This document shows, in pieces, positions 32,205-42,319 of a DNA stretch of 64,000 nucleotides. The DNA lies in contig CM030938.1 in NCBI GenBank assembly GCA_018136815.1, forward strand, positions 4,045,448 through 4,109,447, in the 5' to 3' direction. The stretch is from Isochrysis galbana. Its lineage: Eukaryota; Haptophyta; Isochrysidales; Isochrysidaceae. Below the pieces are notes generated by a model. That model searched no databases and was not told the DNA's origin. It saw only the letters and a list, made by a program, of their open reading frames with translations. A program made the translations under genes and the position numbers. How positions within the stretch are numbered: the first letter of the stretch is position 1; every line of letters starts with the position of its first letter.

Positions 32205-33363
32205 ATGGAGCGCGCGCCGACCGCTCCCACCTCCCAGCCCCCCGCCGCCACGACGCCCCACCGGGGCCGCCCCAAGCCGCCGGAGCCGAAGCGCTCGCAG
32301 GCCGCCCCCCCTGACTGACAGCGATGTGGACATGATCCTACCGCCCTCGCCTCCTCAACAGCCACACAAGCAGGGAACAGGCAGAGTCCTGTTCCCTGCA
32401 GAACAACAGAGCCAGCCTCTGGCCCTGCCGCCAGCCACTGCCGCCATGCCAACGCAACAAGGACTCCCCATGGTGGGTGGCAGCCTTGCTGCCACCCCCA
32501 TGGTGGCAACTCCTACCTTCAGTGCACCCCTCGGGGGCGGGCACTTGACTCAACAATCAATCCTTGGAGCCTTTACGGTTTCCAACCCCTCCAACAATTC
32601 AGCACAGAAGTCGTACGCTGAGGCGGCCGGCCCCAAAGGGAAGCACCCGCAAGAAGCACAGAAGGCCTCACCTCCACCAACTCAACAACCACCACCGCCC
32701 TCGCGCAAGCGAGCGGATCCCCAGTCGGAACCGAAATCGTTCCAAACCCACACCACACAATTCGCCTCCCCCCCTCATGATGAGGAGGAGGAACCGGACG
32801 ACACCCCCTTCTTCATTCAGCTAGCACAGCTAGCTGACGACAAGAAGGAGATTAAGAGTGAAGACATTGCTACCTACATGAAGTTTCTTCTCTCCAAGCT
32901 TGAGGGCTTGGACGCAACCCCGGATGGGATGGACAAAGGGCGTAAAGGACCTTGGATTTTCTATGTCGATGAGGACGCGCACGACCAATTCAAAGCCGCC
33001 TACGGCGACAAACTCCAAGCTGCCCTCTCGGGTGTCTCGCACGACTTTGCGGTCACCTACGGCGCACTTGCCGACTCGGCCCCACGCAAATCTAGCGCCG
33101 TCCGCTCCTCTCTGAAGGAGGTGGCAACATACATAGTGTTTCGCATTTTTGACCCGGTAAAGGCTTACAAGACGAAAACCCGCCATCTCGCGAGCGCACT
33201 GGAGCGCGAAGGGTTCCACGTACTACGGGGCAACCAACAGCGCGCCAAAACCACCATAGAAGGGATCACGAAAGTCGAGTCGGGCAAGCGTCCGATTTGG
33301 CACTTCTATGTCTACACGGACACCTCCGCATTGGGACACCGCTTCCCACGTAACTTCCATTGA
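32205..33363 (+). pseudogene. ORF1-like protein of family i retroelement, one frameshift
   Basis: An ATG at 32205 opens MERAPTAPTSQPPAATTPHR with an AT-hook-like RGRPKPPEPKRS, then stops at 32318; the adjacent frame continues DSDVDMILPPSP to a TGA at 33363. A single-base slip in the C run near 32308 explains the break, giving about 385 residues when both are counted. The N-terminal half is Pro/Gln-rich with NSAQKSYAEAAG, a phrase common in Gag/ORF1-like nucleic-acid-binding proteins; then an acidic stretch (DEEEEPDDTP), and a folded C-terminal part (GPWIFYVDEDAHDQFKAAYG; RPIWHFYVYTDTS) that may be a degenerate RNA-binding fold. No RT follows. Function as a retroelement ORF1 is inferred. Confidence 0.5.
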
Positions 33364-33510
33364 CTCGTTGACTCGGGGTATAGACTCGGGAACTCGGGGG
33401 GACTCGCTTGGGAACACGCTGGGTGTCGCCGAAGTTGCTACAAAAAGCTCGAGGGCACAGAGCCACACAAACTAACGGAGAGGCGGACGGAGAGAGAGAG
33501 AGAGAGAGAG

Positions 33511-33680
33511 AGTCTCGCAGAGCGACTGCAGAACGAGAAGTCGAAGTCACGCCGGTTTATTAACGTAAACGAGCCAACAATTATAGTAACAGCAAAACAA
33601 AATTCGAATCGCAAATTTCGAGACCAAAATCTGCAAACCTGGACTTGAGACCATGGGGAATCCGAATCTGTGTGTCTTGT
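33511..33680 (+). repeat. Dispersed ~150-bp repeat, copy 3
   Basis: Begins GAGTCTCGCAGAGCGACTGC after a (GA)n run and matches 23358-23515 nearly base for base to GGACTTGAGACCATG. Inverted copy at 2858-2995. Confidence 0.7.
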
Positions 33681-33779
33681 GCGTCAGTGGCAACACGGGG
33701 AACTGTTCAATTGTAATTGTGAGCGCGTACCTTACACAAATATTCATGCCTACAGCCTTCAGATGGGCAGGAATACAAC

Positions 33780-33969
33780 ACACGCGAGGCAGAGGAGAGT
33801 CTGCCAGGGAAAGAGTGGGGCCAGCATGGCAGTCTGCTCCCGGCTCGCCATCAGGCATGCCAGGAGCATGGGTGGTTCCTCCTCCATCCCCCATGGCAGG
33901 GGAGGAGTGGAGAGAGGAAGCGGGGGGGGCTCGTGCCCCCCCATGGGCGAACTAAGTATAAACTTAGTT
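33780..33969 (-). mobile_element. Hairpin-headed element (family ii), minus copy
   Basis: Perfect hairpin AACTAAGT-TTAT-ACTTAGTT read on the minus strand (33969-33950), then CGCCCATGGGGGGGCACGAG and a Gly/Pro-rich frame whose GGTTHAPGMPDGEPG matches GGTTHPPGTPDGLPG of the 60278 copy. Confidence 0.55.
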
Positions 33970-35130
33970 GCAAGGGGGGCGTGCAACGTTACCTGTTCTC
34001 AGCGCGGCCATAAGTAAACGATGAGTAAGCAAACGGGTTGCTCACGTTGCTCAGCATATGTAATATATGCAGACCCCCCGAAAATACGACTCGAGTTTCG
34101 GTGATCGGATACGGGCTCCCGCGGCGCTACACCGAGCTACCAGCCGGGAGTACCCATGAATGCACCCAACCCAACAACCCAACGGCGTTGGGCTCCTCTG
34201 CTCATGCTCAATGCCGCCATGGATGGCTCGTCGGCAATGGGTCATAGTCATAGCTTGCAATCTATTCGGTCTTGCCCGTCCGCCCGGCGCGTCACAAAGC
34301 TCGGCCATGTCCCCTCTAGTGTCGAGCTCCTGGCGTGGGCGCCGAAGCACACCATCATCCGTCCTCCTTGCATAGTGTGCATAGAGGGCGCGGTGCTTGA
34401 CGAGGCAAGCAAATGGAGCGGGCGCCCGAGACTAGCAAAAAAAGAAGACGTGCGATATAGTTGCAATGGAGAGCACACCAAAAGCCGTCGGTTTGCTGGA
34501 GAGCGCATAGCCAAATGACCACAGCCAGAGCACTCAATGCACGTCAAACAACAACGGTCTTCGCTCTGTCTATTTGATATCTCCTTTGGTAGTGTCCGAG
34601 GAGGTTCCGGGTGCTTTTCGTAAGGCGAGTGTAATCTCGACGGACCCTTGGCCTAGGTTATGGCTGAGTTTATGGGGCTCGAGGAATGATGGTTGATGAT
34701 CGATGACGATGGATGGAATCATAGCCGCAACCGCAGCTGATCAGGCGAGCCGCGACCGTGAGACATCGGGTCTCAAGATGCTGACGACTAAGAAGAAAAG
34801 TGAAGAAACTAGAACAAGAGCTACAGAATCGCTGGCTAGCGGGATCTAGCTGCGTATACTCTTGGACGGCTAGGTGGAGGCGAAAGAACTGCGCACGTAG
34901 AGCGAGACTGGGGCGAAGGTATCCGCTCTTCTCACGAACTGGCGGTTCGTCCAGCTCCCGGCAAGCACGCGCGAGGCCGACGCCTCGTGGCGTTCGATGG
35001 TGCGTTGGAGTTGAGGATCCCATCAGATTCATGAACGGCTTCAGCCACGAGCTTGAAGCTGAACAGCCGAGCCGAAATCATGACGTGTCGGGCGGCGTCT
35101 CGGTGCTACGTCTTCCTTTCGCCGCCCGCT
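33970..35130. other. Intergenic DNA, no gene recognised
   Basis: About 1.16 kb. Short frames on both strands lack any motif. Contains a short TATGTAATATATGCAGACC region at 34057 and ordinary mixed sequence otherwise. Confidence 0.45.
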
Positions 35131-37719
35131 TCAGGGGTTTGCGTCAAACTCGAGCCACGCCTTCTCCTTGCGCAGCTTGCGGCTCGCCCCATGAGCCTTG
35201 AGGGTGTCAGAGAGCCGGAAGTACTCAGAAATGTCTGACGGGTTATTCTCGTGGAAGGACAGCACCGGCATCCCAAAAGCGGCTGGATCGATCTCAGCCT
35301 CTCCCTCCACGACGCACCGCCAATGCTTGCGTGCGCGTGTCGGCTCGAGCTTGGTCAGCGTGACTGTGAGCACGCACCCTGGCGGCGCATTCGAGCACGA
35401 ACCGGATAGCGGGCGCGCCACGTCGCTCGTGGCGGAAGGCGGCGTCTGCTCTTCTTCTAGGGCGTACACTGTCTCGTCCGAGACAATCAGGCGGTGCAGC
35501 CGCCCCTCGACGATGGGACGTCCTAGATGTCGTATAGCGATGCTATCCGATTTGGTGCGCACCTCGACGTCCGCTGGCCGTGTGCCGTGCGGGAGCCCGT
35601 GCACGGTAAGGCTGACCTCCTTCTCGTTCTGTGACCACGTATAGGTGGAGGTTCGTCCGCCCATCTCCTCATCGGTGAGGCGCACAACGCGTCCGGATTC
35701 GGCATCCATCACAAGGTTGCCCTCCAGCGCGTCTGCCTTGGCGCGCGCCATCTGCTCCTCATTCGAAAGCGTCAGCGCGATGCCCTGCTCATCGGCCTCC
35801 AGCTGCCCTGCAGCACTCGACCCGCTCCGACTCCAAGCTGACGTGGGAGCCATCGCGGCGTACGCGCCGTCGTCCCCGGTTGCAGCTACGCCGGCCAGCA
35901 TCCGCGTTGCTCGCTCGCGTTCGATGCGGCGAGCCGCCTCGGTCGCTATGCGGCAATCCTCCCACAGCTTGCGCACCGCAGTATTTTGGGGCTCAATACG
36001 TAGCGCCTCGGCGGCGTCGCATAGCGCCGCCGCAGACTCGCCCAAGGCCTGCCGCGCTATCGCCCTACGATAGAAGGCCTTCGCGCTCTTCGGCGCCAAT
36101 GCCCCGATGACACGGGTGCAGCAGGTCGCCGCCGCAGAGGGCTGGCCAAGCTTGAGATGACATTGCGCGGCATTCAGCAAGCACGCCGAAAACATCGCGG
36201 CCATCGAGCTGCCGGCCCCCTCCGGCCGCGCCAGCACCGCCTCGTCTACCGAGCGTGCATTCGCCGCTTCAGCGCGCTCGAGAAGCTCGATCGCCTCCTG
36301 AAATGAGGTGAGCGCGGGGCCCCACTCCGAGCGGTGAAAAGCCTGGACTCCACGCTCCTTGAGAGAGCGGGCCGCGACGACGAGCCGCTCGGAGTCCTCG
36401 TCTTCGAGAGCCCTGCGTTCCCGACGCTCGCTGAGCGCGCGTGCACCGTCAGCCACCGCACGCCAGTCAAGCAACTCAAGCATGTAGTGCAGTGTGGCGC
36501 CGGGAGGGATGGCCTTCTCAGCACACCCCCCCTTGCCGTATGCATACTCCGCGCGCACAAACACCCGCGCTATCTCACCGCGTGACATAGTCGCAACGGC
36601 GACGTGGAGCCCGGCGACCATCCCACTCGGACTGTGCCCCTCTTCCCCTACTATCAGGCCGCCGGTCCCCTTGGCCAACACCGTGTTGAGCTCCGTGTCG
36701 CTCGCGAGCTTCACCTCAAGGACCGAATTGACTGGCTCGTCGACCACTGCCGGATGCCGTCCCGCAGACCGCTTACCCTCGGCCGTCCGGCCAGCCTGCA
36801 CCACTGCCTCCTCGCAGTCCGCTGACATGTCGGACGAGATGAGAGAGCCACGGTAAGAGACACGAACGACCGAGCCCGGGGTGGGAAGCCCTGCGCTACC
36901 ATCACCCGGTCGGAGGACAGTCTTGAGCACGCCGCCATCATGCCCCAGCATGTGCGACACGGGCGAGGTGTCTGGGCGCGATGTGTCCACCGGTCGCTTG
37001 TCGCCTCCAAGGTGTAGCCCTGACACAGCCGCCTCCGCAGCCTGCAGCAAGCGCGTGCACGTAGAGCCATCCTCGGCCAAGTCGAGCGGCGTGCACCCAT
37101 CGGAATCAGTGACGTCCACCCGTGCGCCGTAGCGCAGCAGTAAGGTAACCAGACCATGGTGGCCAGCCACTGCTGCGGTATGCAGCGCCGTCACACCGTC
37201 CTCCAGCTCAGCAGCATTCGTGTCAGCGCACGCCTCGAGCAGCGCCCTCGCCACCTGTTCGTGCCCGCGTGCGGACGCGCGCATCAGCGCTGTCGCGCCG
37301 CCCTCGTCTGCCAGCGACGGGTCTGCTTCAGCACGTAGCAGCGAGCGCACAAGCCCGACATTGCCCTCGAGGCTCGCCTGCATAAGTGGCCGTACGCCTG
37401 CACCATCGGCGACATCGACATGCGCGCCAGCAGTAAGCAGCGCCTCCACAGCCTCTAGGTTGGCCGCGCCGACCGCGCAGTGGAGTGCGCGCACGCCGTT
37501 TGGGTCGGCTAGGTCGGTCCGAGCACGTAGTTCAAGCAGGCAACGGACCAGCGCGCCGCCCGCCGGCGCGAGACTCGCGTGCATCAGAGCACTCGCGCCT
37601 GTCGCGTCGGCCGCGTCGGCTGAGGCGCCTAGCTCTAACACTGCGTGGCGAGCGCAGGCGCAGTCGAGACGGGCGGCCGCCTGCAGCAGCAGTGCGTCGG
37701 CCGCGAGTGACGAGGCCAT
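35131..37719 (-). CDS. Ankyrin-FKBP-TPR-CS multidomain protein (co-chaperone-like)
   Basis: Single exon, 862 residues, ATG at 37719, TGA stop. Residues ~10-235: six or seven ankyrin repeats (DATGASALMHASL, DPNGVRALHCAV, DGVTALHTAAVAGHHGLVTL). Residues ~255-415: an FKBP peptidyl-prolyl isomerase fold (VVRVSYRGSL early; SRGEIARVFVRAEYAYG and IPPGATLHYMLELLDW late) with a long insert; the catalytic Phe-Asp and Trp of canonical FKBPs are not evident, so it may be inactive. Residues ~430-610: three TPRs (AFHRSEWGPALTSFQEAI, AFYRRAIARQALGESAAAL), as in AIP/FKBP4-type Hsp90 partners. Residues ~700-815: a CS/NudC-like domain (YTWSQNEKEVSLTVHGLP). FKBP-TPR and TPR-CS combinations are known in Hsp90 co-chaperones; adding N-terminal ankyrins is unusual. 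Function as a cytosolic Hsp90 adaptor is inferred. A long (CT)n tract on the coding strand lies 110-240 bp upstream. Confidence 0.85.
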   Translation of the reverse strand: MASSLAADALLLQAAARLDCACARHAVLELGASADAADATGASALMHASLAPAGGALVRCLLELRARTDLADPNGVRALHCAVGAANLEAVEALLTAGAHVDVADGAGVRPLMQASLEGNVGLVRSLLRAEADPSLADEGGATALMRASARGHEQVARALLEACADTNAAELEDGVTALHTAAVAGHHGLVTLLLRYGARVDVTDSDGCTPLDLAEDGSTCTRLLQAAEAAVSGLHLGGDKRPVDTSRPDTSPVSHMLGHDGGVLKTVLRPGDGSAGLPTPGSVVRVSYRGSLISSDMSADCEEAVVQAGRTAEGKRSAGRHPAVVDEPVNSVLEVKLASDTELNTVLAKGTGGLIVGEEGHSPSGMVAGLHVAVATMSRGEIARVFVRAEYAYGKGGCAEKAIPPGATLHYMLELLDWRAVADGARALSERRERRALEDEDSERLVVAARSLKERGVQAFHRSEWGPALTSFQEAIELLERAEAANARSVDEAVLARPEGAGSSMAAMFSACLLNAAQCHLKLGQPSAAATCCTRVIGALAPKSAKAFYRRAIARQALGESAAALCDAAEALRIEPQNTAVRKLWEDCRIATEAARRIERERATRMLAGVAATGDDGAYAAMAPTSAWSRSGSSAAGQLEADEQGIALTLSNEEQMARAKADALEGNLVMDAESGRVVRLTDEEMGGRTSTYTWSQNEKEVSLTVHGLPHGTRPADVEVRTKSDSIAIRHLGRPIVEGRLHRLIVSDETVYALEEEQTPPSATSDVARPLSGSCSNAPPGCVLTVTLTKLEPTRARKHWRCVVEGEAEIDPAAFGMPVLSFHENNPSDISEYFRLSDTLKAHGASRKLRKEKAWLEFDANP

Positions 37720-37831
37720 CGTGGTGAGGCAGGCTGGCGGCCACCAGCGTGAAGGGAGGCAAGGAGATTGGGGACAGGGGACGGGGGAAGCCCTGGGAGA
37801 GGGCGTGCGGGAGGCAAAAGAAAGGAAAGAA

Positions 37832-37961
<130 letters not shown>

Positions 37962-37979
37962 GGCGGGCGGGCGGGAAGT

Positions 37980-38925
37980 ACGTAAGATCTCTGTATTCCT
38001 ATTCACTAGAGAACTTTATACTTTATAATGATGATACTAGTGACGTCGTGACGTCATCAGACGGATATCAGGTGGATCAGGATCAGGATCGAACCTAACG
38101 GTAACGGCGACCGTACGTTAGGCGTTAGTTAGGCTGTCAGCAATCAGCAATCAGTGAGTGAGAGCCGGGAGGTATGATATCAATGTACTACGTATTATAA
38201 ATGTAAATATAAATGTGTAAATGTAAATAATGTGAGTGAATATCAATATACAATATAAATAAAAACCAAAATATAAAAAGTTTAAGCCCTTCTCCTTCTC
38301 CCGCCTCGCGCAAAGCAATAATAGAACGACCAACCGGCAACCGCGCGCGTGCGAGGAACGAGGGGCCCTCTCTGACCCTCCGATGGCTCTTCGGCTCTGG
38401 GCCTCCCTCGGCCCTCGGCGACGTCAAAGTCAAAGAAGGTCAGTCCGTTCAATGGTCGATTGTCAATGGGCTCCACGGATGGCTGATTGCTGATTTCGAC
38501 AAGTTTCGGCGCCCCGCCTGCTGCCTAATTGGCGATTGGCGTGACTGTCCGGGTGGCCTCCGTCCCTGTCCCTGTGTCCTGTGTGTATTTGTTTGATATC
38601 TGGTGGGAGCCCCTACACCTACACCGATGACGTAACGCTCGGGCAGTCAGTCACCCGGCACTTGGGCAGCTCAGAAAAACGGTAAAAATAACCTTTTTTA
38701 GTCTTCACAGAAAAGCTGGTATCCTGTTTTCCAATTGAAGGGCGGGGAGGGGACTCAAATAGTGTATGGACTCAAATAGATGGCTATCCTGCTGTAATAT
38801 TTACTAGAATGGACGGATACTCGTAGTCTAGATGTGTCTGGGTGGGAAGAGATGAGGAATGGAAAAGGAAGTGTTTTGCCGGGGGGGTGGCGCGGGGGGA
38901 GTGGCGCCTCTCACCTTGCGCGCGC
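37980..38925. other. AT-rich spacer between divergent genes
   Basis: Separates the ankyrin-FKBP gene (minus) from the REI1-like gene (plus). It contains ATAAATGTAAAT-type short tandem repeats at 38195-38270 and an AAAACAG-family repeat at 38668-38745 (CAGAAAAACGGTAAAAATAAC...GTCTTCACAGAAAAGC). No gene seen. Confidence 0.5.
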
Positions 38926-39110
38926 GCGAGAGAGGGGGGAGGGGAGGGAGGGAGAGGGGGAGAGTGAGAGAGAGAGGAGGGGGTAAGGGTCAGTGAGTGA
39001 GAGAGAGAGAGTCGGTGAGACAGAGAGGGGGGAGGGGGGAGGAGGAGGGCGTCGGAGGGAGGAAGAGAGAGAGGGAAGGTGAGGCAGCGGCAGAAGATAA
39101 GCCGTTCCTT
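38926..39110. repeat. GA/GGGA-rich leader of the REI1-like gene
   Basis: Interrupted (GA)n and GGGAGG on the coding strand, ending about 15 bp before the ATG at 39124. Here the purines are on the coding strand, opposite to most other genes in the window. Confidence 0.7.
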
Positions 39111-39123
39111 GCGATCCCCTGCG

Positions 39124-40674
39124 ATGTCCGACGAGCTCTACATTTGCCCTTACACCAAGAAGCGCTTCAAGTCCTTCGCAGCCTTCGCCAATCACACCAA
39201 CTCTAGAAAGTTCCGGCAGCTTGCGGCCAGGGCGGCTCCGAGTGAGGGGGAGGGGGAGGGCCAGGGAGAGGCAGATGGCGCGCAATTGGCTTCGAAGCGT
39301 GCAGCCACACTCACCGACGCCGGGCCGGCACGCGCGGGCCAGCTGGAGTGGGAGCATGAGGAGGGCGAGGAGGAAGGGGAGGAGGAAGAGGACGCGCAGC
39401 TAGCCGCTGCCATCGCAGCCTCGCTCGCTGAGCAGGAAGGTGGGCCGGCGACCGAAAGCTCGATCGATGGGGAGAATACGGAGGACGAGGAGCAGGAAGG
39501 GGAGGGGGAGGAGTATGAATGCGCTGAAGACGTCCCATCTGACCAGGACGAGGAGCACCAGCAGAGGATCGCCGCCGCCATCCAGGCTTCGCTGCTCGAC
39601 CAGAAGGGTGCACGCGAGCGCGCCTACGGGGCTGGCACGAGCTATGAGGCTGGAGCGCTCGTAGACGGCTTGCCCGGGCTGCACGTTGGCCAGCCGGGGC
39701 TGGAGCACGACATGGAGCAGGAGGAGTGGCTCGAGTGGGAAGGCGGGGAAGAGTCAAGCGACGAGTGGGCGAGTGACAAGGAGTCTGAGTGGGAAGAGGA
39801 CTGGGACTCGGATGGGCCAGAGGAGGCGTGGGAGGTAAACATGTGCGAGAGTCTGTTCGACGGGCATGTGAGCAAGTCGTTCGAGGCTAACGTTGCGTAC
39901 ATGAAGAAAGAGCAATCGTTCTTTGTACCAGACCTGTGCACGCTCGACGACCCACGCGGTCTGTATACGTACTTGCAAGAGAAGATATGCAGGCGTCATA
40001 CGTGCCTCTGCTGCAACCGCGTATTTGGGGGTGTCGAAGCGTGCCGCAGCCACATGCGCGACGTCTCGCACTGCCGTATCAACTTCGAGCGTGACGAAAT
40101 CGCCCTCGAGCTAGCTGCCGGTGCGTTCCAACTTGCCAGCGTGTCCATTACCTCCAAGGTGGGCGATGCGCAGCGCGCTGCCACCACGGGCTCAGCCTTT
40201 GTTGATCGCGAGAAGACAGAGCTTGTGCTTCCCAACGGCCACCGGTTGGGTCACCGCTCGCTCAAACATTTCTACCGGCAGAAGCGGCAGGACGGCGCAA
40301 GCGAGAGCCTAGTGCCGCACACCGCAAGCCTGCGGCACATGCAGGCCAAGATTGCGCTTCGAGAGGAAGCCAAGGAGAGGAACATGGTGTTGCGTCGCAG
40401 CGCTGGGCTTGCCCTTCACGGGGCGTCCAAAGCCATGTCCGCCAACTACATGCACAAGCCTGATGCTGCCGACAACAAGCACGCGCGGGCCATCGTACAC
40501 CACTGGGGGGCGGGCGGGGGCGGCTCACACTACCATATGGCAGGCTCGCGCCAGTACCAAAAAGGGCAAAAGGTCAAGGGCGTGGTATTGCGCCACTCAC
40601 GGCAAGGGGCACGCCTGCAGGCAGCACGCAACAAGGCCAACCGGAGCGATAGCAGCGTTGCAGTGCTTCGGTGA
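39124..40674 (+). CDS. REI1/ZNF622-like 60S maturation factor with two UIM-like motifs
   Basis: REI1/ZNF622 proteins are cytosolic factors that help recycle shuttling factors from pre-60S ribosomes. Single exon, 516 residues, ATG at 39124, TGA stop. N-terminus: a degenerate C2H2 finger (ICPYTKKRFKSFAAFANHTN) missing its second Cys and last His, resembling the finger of JJJ1/DNAJC21. Residues ~75-175 are acidic with two ubiquitin-interacting-like motifs, DAQLAAAIAASLAEQ and QQRIAAAIQASLLDQ, each preceded by acidic residues and having the Ala...Ser core. Residues ~240-330 are the REI1 core: GHVSKSFEANVAYMKKEQSF, VPDLCTLDDPRGLYTYLQEK, and an intact C2H2 finger CLCCNRVFGGVEACRSHM...H. The C-terminus has LVLPNGHRLGHRSLKHFYRQ, a family block, and a basic tail. 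UIMs are not a usual feature of REI1 proteins. Confidence 0.85.
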   Translation: MSDELYICPYTKKRFKSFAAFANHTNSRKFRQLAARAAPSEGEGEGQGEADGAQLASKRAATLTDAGPARAGQLEWEHEEGEEEGEEEEDAQLAAAIAASLAEQEGGPATESSIDGENTEDEEQEGEGEEYECAEDVPSDQDEEHQQRIAAAIQASLLDQKGARERAYGAGTSYEAGALVDGLPGLHVGQPGLEHDMEQEEWLEWEGGEESSDEWASDKESEWEEDWDSDGPEEAWEVNMCESLFDGHVSKSFEANVAYMKKEQSFFVPDLCTLDDPRGLYTYLQEKICRRHTCLCCNRVFGGVEACRSHMRDVSHCRINFERDEIALELAAGAFQLASVSITSKVGDAQRAATTGSAFVDREKTELVLPNGHRLGHRSLKHFYRQKRQDGASESLVPHTASLRHMQAKIALREEAKERNMVLRRSAGLALHGASKAMSANYMHKPDAADNKHARAIVHHWGAGGGGSHYHMAGSRQYQKGQKVKGVVLRHSRQGARLQAARNKANRSDSSVAVLR

Positions 40675-41271
40675 GCCCATGTCACTGCTATGATGCTCCC
40701 GCAAGCACTTGCCTGTGCCGATTGAGCGACTTCGTCCGGCGGACCGCCGTGCCGGCTCTCGAAGACCCGTCTCGAGTCGGAGGGCACCTTGTGCTTCTGT
40801 GAGAGAGGAGAGCAAGATGCCGACCCATTGCCTGCTGCAAAGCACAGGGGTGCGAGTGTCGAGCGAACGCGATGTGCGTGTACTCATGTGTGCGCCACGC
40901 GTTGCCCTAATGAGCGCGCGGCCGTTGGAGTGAACGTCAGGGATTGGGGGGGCTGGTGGCCGTTTTCCTAGAGAGTTTTTGCTCTGGCGCTCGAGATCCA
41001 TGATGTGGTGGTGCACGACCCGAGACCCGAGGGAAGGGCCGGAGCAAGGAAGTGATACATTTTATTGTGTAGTGTGTAGAGCGCAAGCCGTGAGAGGAGA
41101 GGGAGAAGCGGCGATCTCAAGTTTGAGGTTTGATTGTTTTTTTGACAAATACCCCCATGACATGATGTATGGCCCATGAAGAGGGTATCACTTCTAGTTG
41201 CGGAGCCCCCTCGCACCCCCTCGCCCCCGCGCCCCCCCCTCCCCCATCCCTCATCCGCTCCCCTTGCTCAA
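40675..41271. other. Spacer 3' of the REI1-like gene
   Basis: About 600 bp, no gene recognised. An imperfect GA-rich stretch lies at 41085-41115. Confidence 0.4.
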
Positions 41272-41640
41272 CCTACTTTTATAAGTGGGGGACAATGGGG
41301 GCGCTCTGCGCCCCCTACACCGGGCACTAACTCCCCTCCGGGGGGGGCCGTCAGTCAATCTCATGCCCTGCCTCTCTCTTGGCATGGGCTGAGCACTCAA
41401 CACCCTGACCCAGACCCCAGTGGGCGCGGGTCGGGACTCGCACTCCCTAGGCCCCCATGGGCCTGCACTCGTATTGGCACTACCTTCCCCCCCCCTCCTG
41501 GTCACCAGGTAGACAGGGGACTGTGGGGGGCACCAAAGGGCATCGAGGCACGCGCTGGAGAGGCAGGAGAGGCCAGGGGCTGAGCCCCAGCCTCCACTGC
41601 CCCCGGAGCTGCCTAGCTGGTCCTCTGGGAGCCCCCTCAA
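41272..41640 (+). mobile_element. Hairpin-headed element (family iii), plus copy
   Basis: CCTACTTTTATAAGTGGGGG (41272-41291) forms a small hairpin (ACTT-TTAT-AAGT core), followed by ACAATGGGGGCGC and a Pro-rich frame (PTFISGGQWGRSAPPTP, GTNSPPGG, GRGSGLALP, PPPGHQVDR). Paralogous frames follow the hairpins at 17381 (minus) and 26597. Ends in GC-rich sequence with no poly-A. Confidence 0.5.
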
Positions 41641-41821
41641 GTAGGTCCAGGCCAATACTTGTACAACTTGTTCTGCAAGTTTGGGTGGCTCGCCGAACTT
41701 GCCAGAAGTTTGGGCCCTCTATACAAGTGGCTGCAAGATTGGGGCCGTGGCGCCGGGCTCTCTACCAGTATCCAGTATAATCTCCTCTTTATTAGTAGAC
41801 AGCAACGTTTACGACAAGAGC

Positions 41822-41897
41822 TGAACATGTTCACTCGCGGTGAACAAGTTGTCGCGGTGAACAAGTTGACTCGGTGAACAAGTTGTCGCGCGGATGC
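41822..41897. repeat. Short tandem repeat of GGTGAACAAGTTG units
   Basis: Three to four 17-19-bp units of GTGAACAAGTTG separated by TCGC or ACTC. The right edge contains GTCGCGCGGATGCGAC, a palindrome-like sequence. Confidence 0.75.
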
Positions 41898-42006
41898 GAC
41901 TCTTTAACATAAACAGGGCCTTTCATCACAGTAAATTGGCCCTCTCTCTTGCCCTCTTCAGCTCCGAGGAGACCGGCTGCGGCTGCGGCGCGCGGCGCGG
42001 CGCGCG

Positions 42007-42175
42007 ATGTCGGGGCTAGGTAAGCCATGCCAGCCCCCTCTCCCTCTCCCTCTCCCCTCTGCCCACTGCGTGCTGGCCTGCCTGCACGTGTGAGCCCGTG
42101 GACGCGCATCTCAATCCTCCCTCACCTCCTGCGTAGGCAAGCACTACGAGAGTCCATACCACACCTGGTTCAAAG
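42007..42175 (+). CDS. Candidate two-exon 5' gene fragment
   Basis: ATGTCGGGGCTAG followed by GTAAGC (donor), a 117-bp intron, TGCGTAG acceptor at 42136, and a 39-bp exon ending in AAAG before GTGTGA. The splice is in frame and gives MSGLGKHYESPYHTWFK, which reads like a real conserved N-terminus; intron size and donor match the other genes here. Upstream sequence is CT-rich. The rest of the gene is missing: LINE sequence begins about 150 bp downstream. Family not recognised. Confidence 0.3.
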
Positions 42176-42319
42176 GTGTGATCGCATCAGTTCCCGACGC
42201 TAGGAACCGCGGAGGTTGGACGATTCGATCCTTGGTAGGCGTTCTTTCGTTCTCGTTCGTTCGTTCTCGTTCATCCGTTCTCGCTTTCGTCCCGTTCTCG
42301 CTCTCGCTGCTCGTCAACA

